Of a stretch of DNA of 64,000 nucleotides, positions 1 to 10,383 are shown one piece after another. Position numbers and translations under genes: made by a program. Position 1 is the first letter of the stretch. Every line of letters starts with the position of its first letter. The notes under the pieces are model-generated. The model searched no databases and was not told where the DNA came from. It worked only from the letters and a program-made list of their open reading frames with translations. The stretch is taken from positions 85,045 through 149,044 of the forward strand of contig NZ_CDDH01000051.1 of the NCBI RefSeq assembly GCF_000819725.1, written 5' to 3'. Source of the stretch: Aeromonas australiensis. Its GTDB lineage: Bacteria > Pseudomonadota > Gammaproteobacteria > Enterobacterales > Aeromonadaceae.

Positions 1-502
1 GCTCAACGAGCAGGTACCTGCTGCGGTGGCGGCGTCCGGTGTGCCCATTGAGGTGCGTCACCAGTGTGGCAAGGGCAATGCCGAGTCAGTTTCTGCTGCC
101 TATGCCCAGCACGGCATCCATGCCGAGGTGAGTGAGTTTATCAAGGATATGGCAGATGCCTACGCCTGGGCCGACCTGGTGGTATGCCGCGCCGGGGCGC
201 TGACTGTTTCCGAAGTGGCTGCCGCCGGTGTGGCTGCCATTTTTGTGCCGCTGCCCCATGCGGTGGATGATCACCAGACCCGTAATGCCCTGACCCTGGT
301 CGATGGCGGTGCCGCCGAGTTTCTGCCCCAGTCCGAGCTGAATACCGCCTCACTGGCGGCGCGCTTGACCTGGCTCGCTGGTCGCAGGGAAACCCTGTTC
401 AACATGGCTCAGGCCGCCCGTCGCGTTGCCATCACCGATGCGGCCGAGCGGGTTGCGGATGAGTGCAAGCAGCTCGCAACCGGGCAGCGTGGTAAAGATT
501 GA
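1..502 (+). CDS. murG: MurG glycosyltransferase, C-terminal part (5' end outside window)
   Basis: The open frame enters from the left edge (first full codon at base 2) and ends with TGA at 500-502, giving the last 166 residues of a family of about 355. MurG is the peripheral inner-membrane transferase that adds GlcNAc from UDP-GlcNAc to lipid I, forming lipid II. The visible part is the C-terminal Rossmann domain: the motif [10 protein letters not shown], followed by the [14 protein letters not shown] segment that shapes the UDP-GlcNAc pocket. murC follows 111 bases later in the same direction, as in other gammaproteobacterial dcw clusters. The start and the membrane-facing N-domain cannot be judged from this window. 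Confidence 0.95.
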   Translation, partial: LNEQVPAAVAASGVPIEVRHQCGKGNAESVSAAYAQHGIHAEVSEFIKDMADAYAWADLVVCRAGALTVSEVAAAGVAAIFVPLPHAVDDHQTRNALTLVDGGAAEFLPQSELNTASLAARLTWLAGRRETLFNMAQAARRVAITDAAERVADECKQLATGQRGKD

Positions 503-613
503 TGAGCAAGGTTGCCGCGGTAACACCGTGCCGCCTTGTACCTGTATGTATTGATGCCGCCGTGCAGCTGCGTTTTGACAGCACATGGCCTGCGGCAGAC
601 TAAAGAGACGATT

Positions 614-2068
614 ATGACCAAGGTTGAACTGGCAAAACTGCGTACTGTGATCCCCGAAATGCGCCGCGTGCGTCGCATCCACTTTATTGGCATCGGTGGT
701 GCCGGTATGGGCGGGATCGCCGAAGTGCTTGCCAACGAAGGGTATCAGGTAACGGGCTCTGATCTGGCTCGCAACGCCGTGACCGAGCGGTTGGCTGGAC
801 TGGGTGCGCATACCTTCATCGGTCACAGTGCCGAACACGTTGAGGGAGCCAGCGTGGTGGTGGTCTCTACCGCCATCAAGCAGGACAATCCGGAGCTGCT
901 GGCTGCCCGCGAATTGCGCATTCCCGTGGTGCGCCGCGCCGAGATGCTGGCCGAGCTGATGCGTTTCCGTCACGGTATCGCCATTGCCGGTACCCACGGC
1001 AAGACCACCACCACCAGTCTGGTGGCGAGCATCTATGCCGAAGCCGACCGCGATCCGACCTTCGTCATCGGCGGCCTGCTCAACAGTGCCGGCACCAATG
1101 CCCGTCTGGGCAGCAGCCGTTACCTGATTGCCGAGGCAGACGAGAGCGACGCCTCTTTCCTGCATCTGCAGCCGATGGTCTCTATCGTGACCAACATCGA
1201 AGCGGATCACATGGATACCTACGGCGGTGACTTCTCCAAGCTGAAGGCTACCTTCATCGAGTTTCTGCACAACCTGCCTTTCTACGGACTGGCGGTGGTC
1301 TGCATCGATGATCCGGTGATCCGTGGCATGTTGCCGGAGATTGCCCGCCCGACCCTGACATACGGTCTCTCTGACGATGCCGACGTACAGGTGCTGGACT
1401 TCGTGCAGACCACCAACCACAGCTGCTTCCGGGTACGCCGCAAAGAGGGTGGGGAACTGCAGGTCACCCTCAATTTGCCGGGTATTCACAACGCATTGAA
1501 CGCCGCAGCGGCGATAGCTGTCGCGACAGAGGACGGGGTCAGCGATGAGGCCATCATCCGTGCACTGGCCAAGTTTGAAGGGGTTGGTCGCCGCTTCCAG
1601 CAGTATGGCGAGTTTGAAACCGGTCGCGGCAAGGCGATGCTGGTGGACGATTACGGTCACCACCCGAGTGAAGTGAAGGTCACCATCAATGCCGCTCGTG
1701 CCGGTTGGCCCGAGAAGCGTCTGGTGATGGTGTTCCAGCCGCACCGTTATACCCGCACCCGCGACCTCTACGAGGACTTCGCCGATGTGCTCTCCAAGGT
1801 AGATGTGCTGGTGATGCTGGAGGTTTATGCTGCCGGCGAGGAGCCGATCCCGGGCGCCGATGGCCGTGCCCTGTGCCGCTCCATTCGCTCGCGCGGCAAC
1901 CTGGAACCCATCTTTGTCGCTACGCCAGATGACGTGCCAACCGTGCTGGCCGACCTGATCGGCGAGGGGGATTTGGTGCTGACTCAGGGTGCCGGCAACG
2001 TCGGAGCGCTGGCCCGTCGTCTCGGAGAGATGAAATTGAGCATAGATAGCATGAAATCTGGCGCCTGA
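614..2068 (+). CDS. murC: UDP-N-acetylmuramate--L-alanine ligase MurC
   Basis: Cytoplasmic Mur ligase that adds L-alanine to UDP-MurNAc with ATP, the first peptide step of peptidoglycan precursor synthesis. The 484-residue length is close to E. coli MurC (491). The N-terminal UMP-binding glycine loop FIGIGGAGM is at about residues 24-32, the ATP loop GTHGKTTTT at about 126-134, and the central EADESDAS motif and the C-terminal domain DDYGHHPSE are intact. The frame is open 26 codons further upstream, but those residues have no family counterpart; ATG 614 follows a purine-rich AAAGAGACG and was chosen. The next gene is ftsQ: ddlB, which lies between murC and ftsQ in E. coli, is absent here. 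Confidence 0.96.
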   Translation: MTKVELAKLRTVIPEMRRVRRIHFIGIGGAGMGGIAEVLANEGYQVTGSDLARNAVTERLAGLGAHTFIGHSAEHVEGASVVVVSTAIKQDNPELLAARELRIPVVRRAEMLAELMRFRHGIAIAGTHGKTTTTSLVASIYAEADRDPTFVIGGLLNSAGTNARLGSSRYLIAEADESDASFLHLQPMVSIVTNIEADHMDTYGGDFSKLKATFIEFLHNLPFYGLAVVCIDDPVIRGMLPEIARPTLTYGLSDDADVQVLDFVQTTNHSCFRVRRKEGGELQVTLNLPGIHNALNAAAAIAVATEDGVSDEAIIRALAKFEGVGRRFQQYGEFETGRGKAMLVDDYGHHPSEVKVTINAARAGWPEKRLVMVFQPHRYTRTRDLYEDFADVLSKVDVLVMLEVYAAGEEPIPGADGRALCRSIRSRGNLEPIFVATPDDVPTVLADLIGEGDLVLTQGAGNVGALARRLGEMKLSIDSMKSGA

Positions 2069-2084
2069 GGGCCCAATGAGTATT

Positions 2085-2112
2085 TTGACCGCCAAGCCGG
2101 GGCCTATATAAT
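2085..2112 (+). promoter_or_regulatory. Sigma70-type promoter upstream of ftsQ
   Basis: TTGACC (2085-2090) and TATAAT (2107-2112) are separated by 16 bases and lie just after the murC stop, in the 98-base gap before ftsQ. The -10 is a perfect match and the -35 has five of six bases. This is a stronger match than most in the window and would give ftsQAZ transcription independent of the upstream mur genes. Inferred from sequence only. Confidence 0.7.
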
Positions 2113-2166
2113 GGCGAACCGGTCTGTCAAAAGGCCGGTTTAGCGCGTTACACGGGGATTGATCGG

Positions 2167-2919
2167 GTGGAGGCAAGGGCAGAGGGGCGCACCAAGGGGG
2201 GCTTCATCGCAGGGGTAGCGTTTTTCCTGCTGGTGATATGGGGCTGCTACCGGACGGCGCTGGATGTTAAAGGTTGGCTGACAGATGCCAACCGGTTGCC
2301 CATGAGCGAGTTGTTGCTGCAGGGGCAACAGCAGTATTTGCAAACCGAAGAGCTGCGGATGGCCGTGCTGGATGGCGCCGAGCTGCGCAACTTCTTCGAG
2401 TTGGACGTCAACGAATTGCAGGCACGGCTCAATGCCCTGCCATGGGTAGCTCAGGTCTCGGTACGAAAGAAGTGGCCGAACAAGATCAAGATCTATCTCA
2501 CAGAACAAGATGTAGCGGCGCGCTGGAATGGCAACCGCTTCGTCAACACCAAGGGCAAGGTATTCAGTGCCCCGGATCGGGTCAAGGCACCGCTGATGCA
2601 GCTGTCAGGGCCGGATGATCAGGCCCTCCGGGTGTTGCAAGAGAGTCGGCAGTACGAGTCGCAACTGGCTGCCAAGGGATACACGTTGCTGGGGGTTAAT
2701 CTGACCCCACGCCATGCCTGGGAGCTGACCCTGGATGGCAATATCAAGTTGTTTCTGGGGCGCAATGATGTAGCGCTCCGGTTACAGCGGTTTATCGATG
2801 CCTTCCCGGTTATCGAACCCCGTGCGCAAGTTGCCTACGTGGACCTTCGATACGATACCGGAATGGCGGTTGGCTGGAAGAAGAGCGAAGAGAAAGGGCA
2901 TGACCAACACCGCAGATAG
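2167..2919 (+). CDS. ftsQ: Cell division protein FtsQ
   Basis: Bitopic inner-membrane divisome protein that bridges FtsBL and the late division proteins. The 250-residue product has a short cytoplasmic tail, one membrane segment (about residues 14-32, rich in Phe, Leu, Val and Ile) and a periplasmic POTRA domain plus beta domain; the stretch WVAQVSVRKKWPNKI matches the FtsQ/POTRA core. A GTG start at 2167 is preceded by GGGGAT at good spacing. The nearby TTG at 2159 is in another frame. The 3' end overlaps ftsA by 20 bases, which suggests translational coupling. Confidence 0.93.
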   Translation: MEARAEGRTKGGFIAGVAFFLLVIWGCYRTALDVKGWLTDANRLPMSELLLQGQQQYLQTEELRMAVLDGAELRNFFELDVNELQARLNALPWVAQVSVRKKWPNKIKIYLTEQDVAARWNGNRFVNTKGKVFSAPDRVKAPLMQLSGPDDQALRVLQESRQYESQLAAKGYTLLGVNLTPRHAWELTLDGNIKLFLGRNDVALRLQRFIDAFPVIEPRAQVAYVDLRYDTGMAVGWKKSEEKGHDQHRR

Positions 2920-4159
2920 GAATTTGATTGTCGGACTGGATATCGGCACAACCAAGGTGGCGGTTCTGGTCGGAGAAGTATTGCCGGACGGTGAACTGAA
3001 CGTCATCGGTATGGGCAGTCACGCTTCTCGCGGAATGGAGAAGGGCGGGGTCAATGACCTCGACTCCGTGGTCAAGTCACTGCGTCGTGCGGTAGAAGAG
3101 GCCGAAATGATGGCTGATTGCCAGATCAGCTCGGTTTATCTGGGATTGTCCGGCAAGCATATCGACTGCCGTAATGAGACCGGAATGGTGCCCATCTCCG
3201 ATGAGGAGGTGACTCAGGAGGATGTGGACAACGTGATCCACACCGCCAAGTCAGTGCGATTGTCGGACGAACTGCGAGTGCTGCATGTGCTGCCTCAGGA
3301 GTTTGCCATTGATTATCAGGAAGGGATCAAGAATCCGGTTGGCCTCTCCGGGGTGCGTATGGCGGCCAAGGTTCACCTGATCACCTGCCACAACGACATG
3401 GCCCGCAACATTGAGAAGTGTGTGGAGAAGGTCGGCTTGCGGGTGGATCAACTGATCTTCTCCGCGCTGGCCTCCAGCTATGCGGTGTTGACCGAAGACG
3501 AGAAAGAGCTGGGTGTCTGCGTGGTGGATATAGGTGGCGGTACCATGGATATGTCGCTGTTTACCGGCGGTGCCCTGCGCCACACCAAGGTGATCCCCTA
3601 CGCCGGCAGCACGGTGACCAGCGATATCGCCTACGCCTTCGGCACCCCGCCGCTCGACGCAGAAGCGATCAAGGTACGCTACGGCTGTGCCCTCGGCCGT
3701 CTGGTCAGCAAGGAAGACAACATTGAAGTACCCAGTGTCGGCGGTCGCCCGGCGCGCAGCCTGCAACGGCAGACACTGGCTGAAGTGATTGAGCCCCGTT
3801 ACACCGAGTTGCTCTACATGGTGAATGATGAGCTGGTGCGGGTACAGAGCGAGTTGAAAGCGCAGGGGGTCAAGCATCAGCTGGCAGCAGGTGTGGTCTT
3901 GACCGGCGGCGCTGCCCAGATCGAAGGCATTGTGGAGTGTGCAGAGCAGATCTTCCAGAGCCAGGTCCGGGTGGGAGAGCCCATGAACATACGTGGTTTG
4001 AGTGATTACGTGCAGGCACCTGTCTACTCGACTGCGGTCGGGTTGCTGCAATATGGCCGCACCCATCAAGCCACAGGTAGCAACAAAGAATATGCCGCCA
4101 AGGCAAGCGTCGGTGGCCTGGTCAAACGGGTTAGCAACTGGCTGCGTGGCGAGTTCTAA
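2900..4159 (+). CDS. ftsA: Cell division actin homologue FtsA
   Basis: ATP-binding actin-fold protein that anchors FtsZ filaments to the membrane and recruits later divisome proteins. The 419-residue product shows the phosphate-1 motif GLDIGTTKVAVLVGE near the N-terminus, the phosphate-2 motif VVDIGGGTMDMSLF, the adenosine motif TGGAAQ and a C-terminal amphipathic membrane-targeting helix (KRVSNWLRGEF). ATG 2900 lies inside the ftsQ 3' end and is preceded by GAGAAAGG. The frame is open further upstream, but those residues are the antiparallel-unrelated tail of ftsQ read in another phase. Confidence 0.96.
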   Translation: MTNTADRNLIVGLDIGTTKVAVLVGEVLPDGELNVIGMGSHASRGMEKGGVNDLDSVVKSLRRAVEEAEMMADCQISSVYLGLSGKHIDCRNETGMVPISDEEVTQEDVDNVIHTAKSVRLSDELRVLHVLPQEFAIDYQEGIKNPVGLSGVRMAAKVHLITCHNDMARNIEKCVEKVGLRVDQLIFSALASSYAVLTEDEKELGVCVVDIGGGTMDMSLFTGGALRHTKVIPYAGSTVTSDIAYAFGTPPLDAEAIKVRYGCALGRLVSKEDNIEVPSVGGRPARSLQRQTLAEVIEPRYTELLYMVNDELVRVQSELKAQGVKHQLAAGVVLTGGAAQIEGIVECAEQIFQSQVRVGEPMNIRGLSDYVQAPVYSTAVGLLQYGRTHQATGSNKEYAAKASVGGLVKRVSNWLRGEF

Positions 4160-4198
4160 GAATTTTGCTGAGTCAGGCAAATAAAGCGGAGAGACAAT

Positions 4199-5350
4199 AT
4201 GTTTGAATTTATGGATAGCCACACTGACGAAGCCGTCATTAAAGTGATCGGTGTAGGTGGCGGCGGCGGTAACGCTGTCGAGCACATGGTTCGTCAAAAT
4301 ATTGAGGGTGTTGAGTTTATCACCGTCAACACCGACGCCCAGGCACTGCGTAACTCCAGTGCCAACACAACCCTGCAGATCGGTGGTGGCATCACCAAGG
4401 GTCTGGGAGCCGGCGCCAATCCGGAAGTGGGTCGTGATGCGGCCATGGAAGATCGCGAAGCGTTGCGTGAGCTGCTGACCGGTTCCGACATGGTGTTCAT
4501 CGCCGCCGGTATGGGTGGCGGTACCGGTACTGGTGCTGCGCCGATCGTGGCCGAAGTAGCCCGCGAGATGGGTATCCTGACCGTTGCCGTGGTCACCAAG
4601 CCGTTCTCCTTTGAAGGGAAGAAGCGGATGGGCTTCGCCGCACACGGTATCGAAGAGCTCTCCAAGAACGTGGACTCCCTGATCACCATCCCCAACGACA
4701 AGTTGCTGAAGGTGCTGGGTCGCGGTATCTCCCTGCTGGACGCCTTCAAGGCGGCCAACGATGTACTGCTTGGTGCGGTACAGGGCATTGCCGAGCTGAT
4801 CACCCGTCCGGGCTTGATCAACGTCGACTTCGCGGACGTGCGTACCGTAATGCGCGAAATGGGTACCGCCATGATGGGTACCGGTTCCGCCTCCGGTGAT
4901 GACCGTGCCGAAGAAGCGGCCGAGAAAGCCATCTCCAGCCCGCTGCTGGAAGACGTGGATCTGGCCGGTGCCCGTGGCATCCTGGTCAACATCACCGCCG
5001 GTATGGACATGACCATCGAAGAGTTCGAAACCGTGGGTAACGCGGTCAAGGCCTTCGCTTCCGAGAACGCTACCGTTGTTGTGGGTACCGTAATCGATCC
5101 GGAAATGCACGACGAACTGCGTGTGACTGTGGTGGCCACCGGTATCGGTGCCGAGCGCAAGCCGGACATCACCCTGGTCAAGAGCAGCCAGGTGCAAGAG
5201 CGCCCGGTACGTCAACCGCTGGTCAGCGACATGATGCAGGGCCGCGTGATGGACGAAGCGCCGGCCAAGGTGGTTAACGCCGAGCCGCAAGCTCGTCGCG
5301 AACCGGATTACCTGGATATTCCGGCATTCCTGCGCAAGCAAGCTGACTAA
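4199..5350 (+). CDS. ftsZ: Cell division tubulin homologue FtsZ
   Basis: GTPase that polymerises into the Z ring. At 383 residues it matches E. coli FtsZ (383). The tubulin signature GGGTGTG is at residues 106-112, the T7 loop (NVDFADV) is intact, and the conserved C-terminal peptide DYLDIPAFLRKQAD, which binds FtsA and ZipA, is present. It starts 39 bases after the ftsA stop, behind AGCGGAGAG. Codon use is strongly biased toward C-ending and G-ending codons, as expected for an abundant protein. Confidence 0.98.
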   Translation: MFEFMDSHTDEAVIKVIGVGGGGGNAVEHMVRQNIEGVEFITVNTDAQALRNSSANTTLQIGGGITKGLGAGANPEVGRDAAMEDREALRELLTGSDMVFIAAGMGGGTGTGAAPIVAEVAREMGILTVAVVTKPFSFEGKKRMGFAAHGIEELSKNVDSLITIPNDKLLKVLGRGISLLDAFKAANDVLLGAVQGIAELITRPGLINVDFADVRTVMREMGTAMMGTGSASGDDRAEEAAEKAISSPLLEDVDLAGARGILVNITAGMDMTIEEFETVGNAVKAFASENATVVVGTVIDPEMHDELRVTVVATGIGAERKPDITLVKSSQVQERPVRQPLVSDMMQGRVMDEAPAKVVNAEPQARREPDYLDIPAFLRKQAD

Positions 5351-5368
5351 GCTCCCTATGGAGCTCGT

Positions 5369-5398
5369 TTGTCTGTTGTTCAAGGAATATGCTAAGAT
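5369..5398 (+). promoter_or_regulatory. Possible lpxC promoter
   Basis: TTGTCT (5369-5374) and TAAGAT (5393-5398) with an 18-base spacer sit in the ftsZ-lpxC gap, about 50 bases before the lpxC start. E. coli lpxC also has a promoter in this gap. The match is moderate and unsupported by other evidence. Confidence 0.35.
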
Positions 5399-5449
5399 GG
5401 CCCGTCAACGACCATCTGGTCCGGATTTTAAGCTGTTTAGGGTACACCC

Positions 5450-6373
5450 ATGATTAGACAAAGAACCTTGAAAACGAGTGTACAGGCGACTGGTGTCGGC
5501 CTGCATTCGGGTCGGAAAGTCACTATGACGTTCCGTCCGGCACCTGTGAACACAGGGATCGTTTACTTGCGTACCGACCTGAATCCTGTGGTGGAGCTGC
5601 CAGCCAATGCCGATCAGGTGCGCGATACCGTGCTCTGTACCGCGCTGGTCAACGAAGCCGGTGTTCGGGTCTCTACCATTGAGCACCTCTCTGCCGCGCT
5701 GGCCGGGATGGGGATCGACAACCTCTACGTTGAGGTTGACGCGCCCGAGATCCCGGTGATGGACGGCAGTGCGCATCCCTTTATCTACCTGCTGCAGGAA
5801 GTCGGGATCCGTGAGCAGAATGCTGCCAAGCAGTTTGTGCGGATCAAGAAGAGCATCCGGGTTGAAGACGGCGACAAGTGGGCGGAATTCCACCCTTATC
5901 GCAACGGCTTCAAGATGGATCTCGAGATCGATTTCCAGCATCCGGTCTTTGCAGGGCGCAATCAGCGTTGCGTACTGGATTTCTCCGGTGCCTCCTTCGT
6001 GAAAGAGATCAGCCGTGCCCGTACCTTCGGGTTCATGCGTGATATCGAGTACCTGCGTTCCCAGAACCTGGCGCTGGGCGGAAGCCTGGAAAACGCCGTG
6101 GTACTGGACGACTATCGGGTGCTGAACGAAGACGGTTTGCGTTATGAGGACGAGTTCGTCAAGCACAAGATGCTGGACGCGATCGGTGACCTCTATATGT
6201 GTAACCGCAGCATCATCGGTGAGTTCCGTGCCTACAAGACCGGACATGCCCTGAACAACAAGCTGCTGCGTGCCTTGCTGGCCGAGCAGGAGGCCTGGGA
6301 ACTGGTGACCTTCGAGGGTGAGGGCGACAAAGCGCCTATCGCTTACTACGATAACGGTCTGGTTCTGGCCTGA
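5450..6373 (+). CDS. lpxC: UDP-3-O-acyl-N-acetylglucosamine deacetylase LpxC
   Basis: Zinc-dependent cytoplasmic deacetylase catalysing the committed step of lipid A synthesis. The product is 307 residues (E. coli 305). The zinc ligands are visible: His79 in [10 protein letters not shown], and His and Asp in [13 protein letters not shown]; the catalytic His is in [10 protein letters not shown]. It is the last gene of the dcw cluster and is followed directly by a strong terminator. Confidence 0.97.
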   Translation: MIRQRTLKTSVQATGVGLHSGRKVTMTFRPAPVNTGIVYLRTDLNPVVELPANADQVRDTVLCTALVNEAGVRVSTIEHLSAALAGMGIDNLYVEVDAPEIPVMDGSAHPFIYLLQEVGIREQNAAKQFVRIKKSIRVEDGDKWAEFHPYRNGFKMDLEIDFQHPVFAGRNQRCVLDFSGASFVKEISRARTFGFMRDIEYLRSQNLALGGSLENAVVLDDYRVLNEDGLRYEDEFVKHKMLDAIGDLYMCNRSIIGEFRAYKTGHALNNKLLRALLAEQEAWELVTFEGEGDKAPIAYYDNGLVLA

Positions 6374-6383
6374 TAGCTGTGCA

Positions 6384-6430
6384 ACGGAACGTCGGTCCTC
6401 TCTCCGCACCGACGTTCCGTCATTTGTTTA
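6384..6430 (+). terminator. Intrinsic terminator after lpxC
   Basis: A perfect 13-base inverted repeat (6384-6396 with 6408-6420, 11-base loop) is followed by CATTTGTTTA. It closes the dcw transcript and separates it from the M23 peptidase and secA. Confidence 0.8.
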
Positions 6431-6513
6431 CTCCATCCTTTAATACCGATTATCTCCCGGTTTTATTTCCCGTGCAGGCTCCTGGCCGCACCTGACCGAG
6501 CAGACTGATTTCT

Positions 6514-7419
6514 ATGAGCATTACCCTGATCCTCCACGGCAAGCAGCGACGCAAGTTGCACCTGCCCAAACAACGTCTGGCCTGGGTCGGCGGTATTCTC
6601 TTCTCCCTGTTGGCCCTTGGTGGTGGTTGGCTCTGGCAGAGCTGGCACCAGAAAATGGAGGCGCTGGAAGCCGCGCTTGCCGTTGCCGAGCAACAGTCCG
6701 TCGACCAGAGTGGCGATGAAGCCCGTGAACAGTTGGCGATGCTGGCGGCTCAGGTGGGCACCATGCAGGGACAGCTTGGCCGTCTCAATGCCCTCGGCGA
6801 ACGCTTGACCGAGCAGGCCGATCTCGATCCCGACGAGTTCAATTTCAAAGAGCTGCCCCCGATGGGCGGCCCCTCTTATGATGCAGATCTGGAGGTGAGC
6901 CTCAACGAGCTGCAAGCCTCGATGAAACACCTCAGCCAGCAGCTTGGTAGCCGGGAAGAGCAGCTGTCGGTACTTGAATCTTTCATCATGAATCACCATA
7001 TCACTGATGCCGGTTTTATTTCCGGCTCGCCGGTCAAGCAGGAGCGGGTCTGGATCTCCTCCGGTTTTGGCGGCCGGGTCGATCCGTTCAACGGGCGCGC
7101 CAAGATGCACAAAGGGGTCGATTTCCGTGGCAAACCCGGCACCCCGATTCTGGCCACCGGGCCCGGCGTTGTCAGCTGGGCGGGCCGCCATCCGGAATTT
7201 GGCAATATGGTGGAGATTAATCACGGCAATGGCCTGGTCACCCGCTATGCCCACAACTCCAAGTTGCTGGTCGAGGTGGGCACTCTGGTGGGGCAGGGTC
7301 AAAAGATTGCCTTGATGGGACGTACCGGTCGGGCGACCGGGGTCCATTTGCATTACGAAGTGTTAAAAGATGGTCGTCAGGTCAACCCCGCACGCTTTCT
7401 CAGTGCCAGCCGGGGTTAG
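6514..7419 (+). CDS. Membrane-anchored M23 (LytM-type) metallopeptidase
   Basis: A 301-residue protein with a basic N-terminus, a membrane segment at about residues 27-46, a long acidic, Leu/Gln-rich predicted coiled coil (about 48-165) and a C-terminal M23 domain (about 180-295). The domain keeps the zinc and catalytic motifs: HKGVDF (first His and Asp) and HLHYE (final His pair). This suggests an active periplasmic peptidoglycan hydrolase tethered to the inner membrane rather than a degenerate EnvC-like activator; activity is inferred. It occupies the place between lpxC and secA where E. coli has secM. The secA start follows 58 bases later with no terminator seen, so the two may be cotranscribed. 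Confidence 0.85.
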   Translation: MSITLILHGKQRRKLHLPKQRLAWVGGILFSLLALGGGWLWQSWHQKMEALEAALAVAEQQSVDQSGDEAREQLAMLAAQVGTMQGQLGRLNALGERLTEQADLDPDEFNFKELPPMGGPSYDADLEVSLNELQASMKHLSQQLGSREEQLSVLESFIMNHHITDAGFISGSPVKQERVWISSGFGGRVDPFNGRAKMHKGVDFRGKPGTPILATGPGVVSWAGRHPEFGNMVEINHGNGLVTRYAHNSKLLVEVGTLVGQGQKIALMGRTGRATGVHLHYEVLKDGRQVNPARFLSASRG

Positions 7420-7477
7420 TTTTTTTCTTCAGGTTCCAGTGACGGAACGCTTTTATAACCAGAAATAGTTGGTACCC

Positions 7478-10198
7478 ATGATTAGCACACTGCTTACCAA
7501 GATTATCGGCAGCCGGAACGACAGAACGCTCAAGGCTTTGCGCAAAATTGTAAAACAGATCAATGCCATGGAGCCGCAGTTCGAGGCTCTGTCCGATGCC
7601 GAGCTGCAGGCCAAGACGGCTGAATATCGTCAGCGTATCGAGCAGGGCGAGACCCTGGAGCAGTTGCTGCCGGAAGCATTCGCCACCGTGCGTGAAGCCT
7701 CCAAGCGGGTGTTCGGCATGCGTCACTTCGACGTCCAGTTGATCGGCGGCATGGTGCTGAACTCCAACCGCATCGCGGAAATGAAAACCGGTGAAGGTAA
7801 GACTCTTACGGCGACTCTGCCGGCCTACCTGAACGCCCTGAGCGGTCGTGGTGTGCACGTGGTAACGGTGAACGACTACCTGGCCAAGCGTGATGCGGAA
7901 GCGAACCGTCCGCTGTTCGCCTTCCTCGGCATGACCGTCGATTGCAACGTGCCCGGCATGGATGCATCCCAGAAGCGTGACGCCTACGCAGCCGACATCA
8001 CCTACGGTACCAACAACGAATTCGGTTTTGACTACCTGCGCGACAACATGGCGTTTTCGCCGGAGCAGCGTGTCCAGCGTCCGCTCAACTACGCGCTGGT
8101 GGACGAAGTCGACTCGGTGCTTATCGATGAAGCCCGTACTCCGCTCATCATCTCCGGCCCAGCTGAAGACAGCTCAGAGCTCTATATCCGCGTCAACAAG
8201 CTGATCCCGCTGCTGGTCAAGCAGGACAAAGAAGACACCGAAGAGTACACCGGTGACGGTCATTACACGGTGGACGAGAAGAACCGTCAGGCCCTGCTGA
8301 CCGAAAACGGTCAGATCTTCGTGGAAGAGCTGCTCAAGAAAGAGGGGCTGCTGGACGAGAACGACTCCCTGTTCTCCGCCTCCAACATCAGCCTGCTGCA
8401 CCACGTCAACGCGGGTTTGCGTGCGCACACCCTGTTCGAGCGCAACGTGGACTATATCGTCCAGAAAGACGAGATCGTCATCGTTGACGAACATACTGGC
8501 CGTACCATGCCGGGTCGTCGCTGGTCCGATGGTCTGCATCAGGCCGTGGAAGCGAAGGAAGGGGTCAAGATCCAGAACGAGAACCAGACGCTGGCATCCA
8601 TCACCTTCCAGAACTACTTCCGTCTCTACAACAAGCTGGCGGGGATGACAGGGACTGCAGATACCGAAGCCTTTGAATTCCAGCAGATTTATGGCCTGGA
8701 TACCGTGGTTATCCCGACCAACAAGCCGATGGTGCGCAAGGACATGGGCGATCTGGTCTACCTGACCGCCAATGAGAAGTATGCCGCCATCATCGAAGAT
8801 ATCCGTGGCTGTGTCGAACGCGGTCAGCCGGTGCTGGTGGGTACCGTATCCATCGAGAACTCCGAGCTGCTCTCCGGCATCCTGACCAAGGAGAAGATCC
8901 CGCACAAGGTGCTGAACGCCAAGTTCCACGCCATGGAAGCGGAGATCGTCGCCCAGGCTGGTCAGCGTGGTGCGGTCACCATCGCCACCAACATGGCCGG
9001 TCGTGGTACTGACATCGTGCTCGGGGGCAACTGGCAGGCCGAGATTGCCAAGCTGGAGAACCCGACCGAGGCACAGATTGCCGAGCTGAAAGCGGCCTGG
9101 CAGGTGCGTCACGATGAAGTGCTGGCCGCCGGCGGCCTGCACATTATCGGTACCGAGCGTCACGAATCCCGTCGTATCGACAACCAGCTGCGCGGCCGTT
9201 CCGGTCGTCAGGGTGACCCGGGTTCCTCCCGTTTCTACCTCTCCATGGAAGATACCCTGATGCGGATCTTCGCCTCCGACCGCGTGACCGGCATGATGAA
9301 GAAGCTGGGCATGGAAGAGGGCGAAGCCATCGAGCACCCCTGGGTGACCAAGGCGATCGAAAACGCCCAGCGCAAGGTGGAAGGTCGCAACTTCGACATC
9401 CGCAAGAGCTTGCTGGAGTTTGATGACGTTGCCAACGACCAGCGCAAAGTGGTGTACGAGCAGCGCAATGAATTGCTGGATACCAACGACATCTCCGAGA
9501 CCATCCACGTGATCCGTGACGATGTGTACGGCGCGGTGATCGACGAGTACATCCCGCCCCAGTCGCTGGAAGAGATGTGGGACGTACCGGGTCTGGAAGC
9601 ACGCCTGAAGGCGGACTTCGCGCTGGATCTGCCGCTGCAACAGTGGCTGGCGGAAGATGACAAGCTGTATGAAGAGAAGCTGCGCGAGCGCATTCTCGAT
9701 GAAGCCACCAAACTCTATGGCCACAAGGAAGAGCTGGTCGGCAAAGAGGTGCTGCGCAACTTTGAGAAAGCGGTGATGCTGCAAACCCTGGATGGCCTCT
9801 GGAAAGAGCATCTGGCGGCCATGGATCACCTGCGTCAGGGCATTCATCTGCGCGGCTACGCCCAGAAGAACCCCAAGCAGGAGTACAAGCGCGAATCCTT
9901 CGATCTGTTCACCCAGATGCTGGAAACCCTCAAGCGCGACGTGGTCAGCATCCTGAGCCGTGTTCAGGTGCAGGAGCGTGATGTGGAAGCGATGGAGCAG
10001 CAGCAACGCCAGCAGGCGGCCGCGGCTCCCCGTACCTACACCCATGCCGCTGCCGAGAACCAGCTGGCCGATGAAGAGGCCGCAGGCGAAGAGGGTCACA
10101 CCACCTTTGTGCGCGACGAACAGAAGGTTGGCCGCAATGATCCCTGCCCGTGTGGCTCCGGCAAGAAGTACAAACATTGCCACGGTCAGTTGACCTGA
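7478..10198 (+). CDS. secA: Preprotein translocase ATPase SecA
   Basis: Motor ATPase of the Sec pathway, shuttling between cytosol and SecYEG. The product is 906 residues (E. coli 901). Walker A MKTGEGKT is at residues 102-109, Walker B/DEAD-like [12 protein letters not shown] follows, and the C-terminal SecB-binding zinc site ([17 protein letters not shown]) is complete. A TTG three codons upstream is open in frame, but ATG 7478 gives the family N-terminus [14 protein letters not shown]. No SecM-like arrest peptide precedes it, so secretion-responsive control of secA, if any, must work differently from E. coli. Confidence 0.98.
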   Translation: MISTLLTKIIGSRNDRTLKALRKIVKQINAMEPQFEALSDAELQAKTAEYRQRIEQGETLEQLLPEAFATVREASKRVFGMRHFDVQLIGGMVLNSNRIAEMKTGEGKTLTATLPAYLNALSGRGVHVVTVNDYLAKRDAEANRPLFAFLGMTVDCNVPGMDASQKRDAYAADITYGTNNEFGFDYLRDNMAFSPEQRVQRPLNYALVDEVDSVLIDEARTPLIISGPAEDSSELYIRVNKLIPLLVKQDKEDTEEYTGDGHYTVDEKNRQALLTENGQIFVEELLKKEGLLDENDSLFSASNISLLHHVNAGLRAHTLFERNVDYIVQKDEIVIVDEHTGRTMPGRRWSDGLHQAVEAKEGVKIQNENQTLASITFQNYFRLYNKLAGMTGTADTEAFEFQQIYGLDTVVIPTNKPMVRKDMGDLVYLTANEKYAAIIEDIRGCVERGQPVLVGTVSIENSELLSGILTKEKIPHKVLNAKFHAMEAEIVAQAGQRGAVTIATNMAGRGTDIVLGGNWQAEIAKLENPTEAQIAELKAAWQVRHDEVLAAGGLHIIGTERHESRRIDNQLRGRSGRQGDPGSSRFYLSMEDTLMRIFASDRVTGMMKKLGMEEGEAIEHPWVTKAIENAQRKVEGRNFDIRKSLLEFDDVANDQRKVVYEQRNELLDTNDISETIHVIRDDVYGAVIDEYIPPQSLEEMWDVPGLEARLKADFALDLPLQQWLAEDDKLYEEKLRERILDEATKLYGHKEELVGKEVLRNFEKAVMLQTLDGLWKEHLAAMDHLRQGIHLRGYAQKNPKQEYKRESFDLFTQMLETLKRDVVSILSRVQVQERDVEAMEQQQRQQAAAAPRTYTHAAAENQLADEEAAGEEGHTTFVRDEQKVGRNDPCPCGSGKKYKHCHGQLT

Positions 10199-10215
10199 TC
10201 GACGCAGTGCCATAA

Positions 10216-10247
10216 CAAGGCGGGCCCGGTGCCCGCCTTGTTTTTGT
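10216..10247 (+). terminator. Intrinsic terminator after secA
   Basis: CAAGGCGGGC (10216-10225) pairs with GCCCGCCTTG (10231-10240) across a five-base loop and is followed by TTTTTGT. It ends the M23 peptidase-secA unit. Confidence 0.88.
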
Positions 10248-10383
10248 CAGAAGGTGGCGAAGTCACGGTAGTGGCGTCACTTGGCGAAGGGTTATCGGAT
10301 ATCAGGTATCATCGGCCGCTCACCCAGCCGGAGGTTGGGTTCATCTAGCGGTCCGGTCATGCATAGCGTGCAAGGGTAACAAG

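Noticed and set aside
350..2176. Long open frame antisense to murG and murC
   Set aside because: It mirrors the strong codon bias of the sense genes and has no recognisable domain or ribosome site.
6431..6513. A secM-like leader peptide before secA
   Set aside because: No short secreted ORF with an arrest-type C-terminus is present; the only gene between lpxC and secA is the M23 peptidase.
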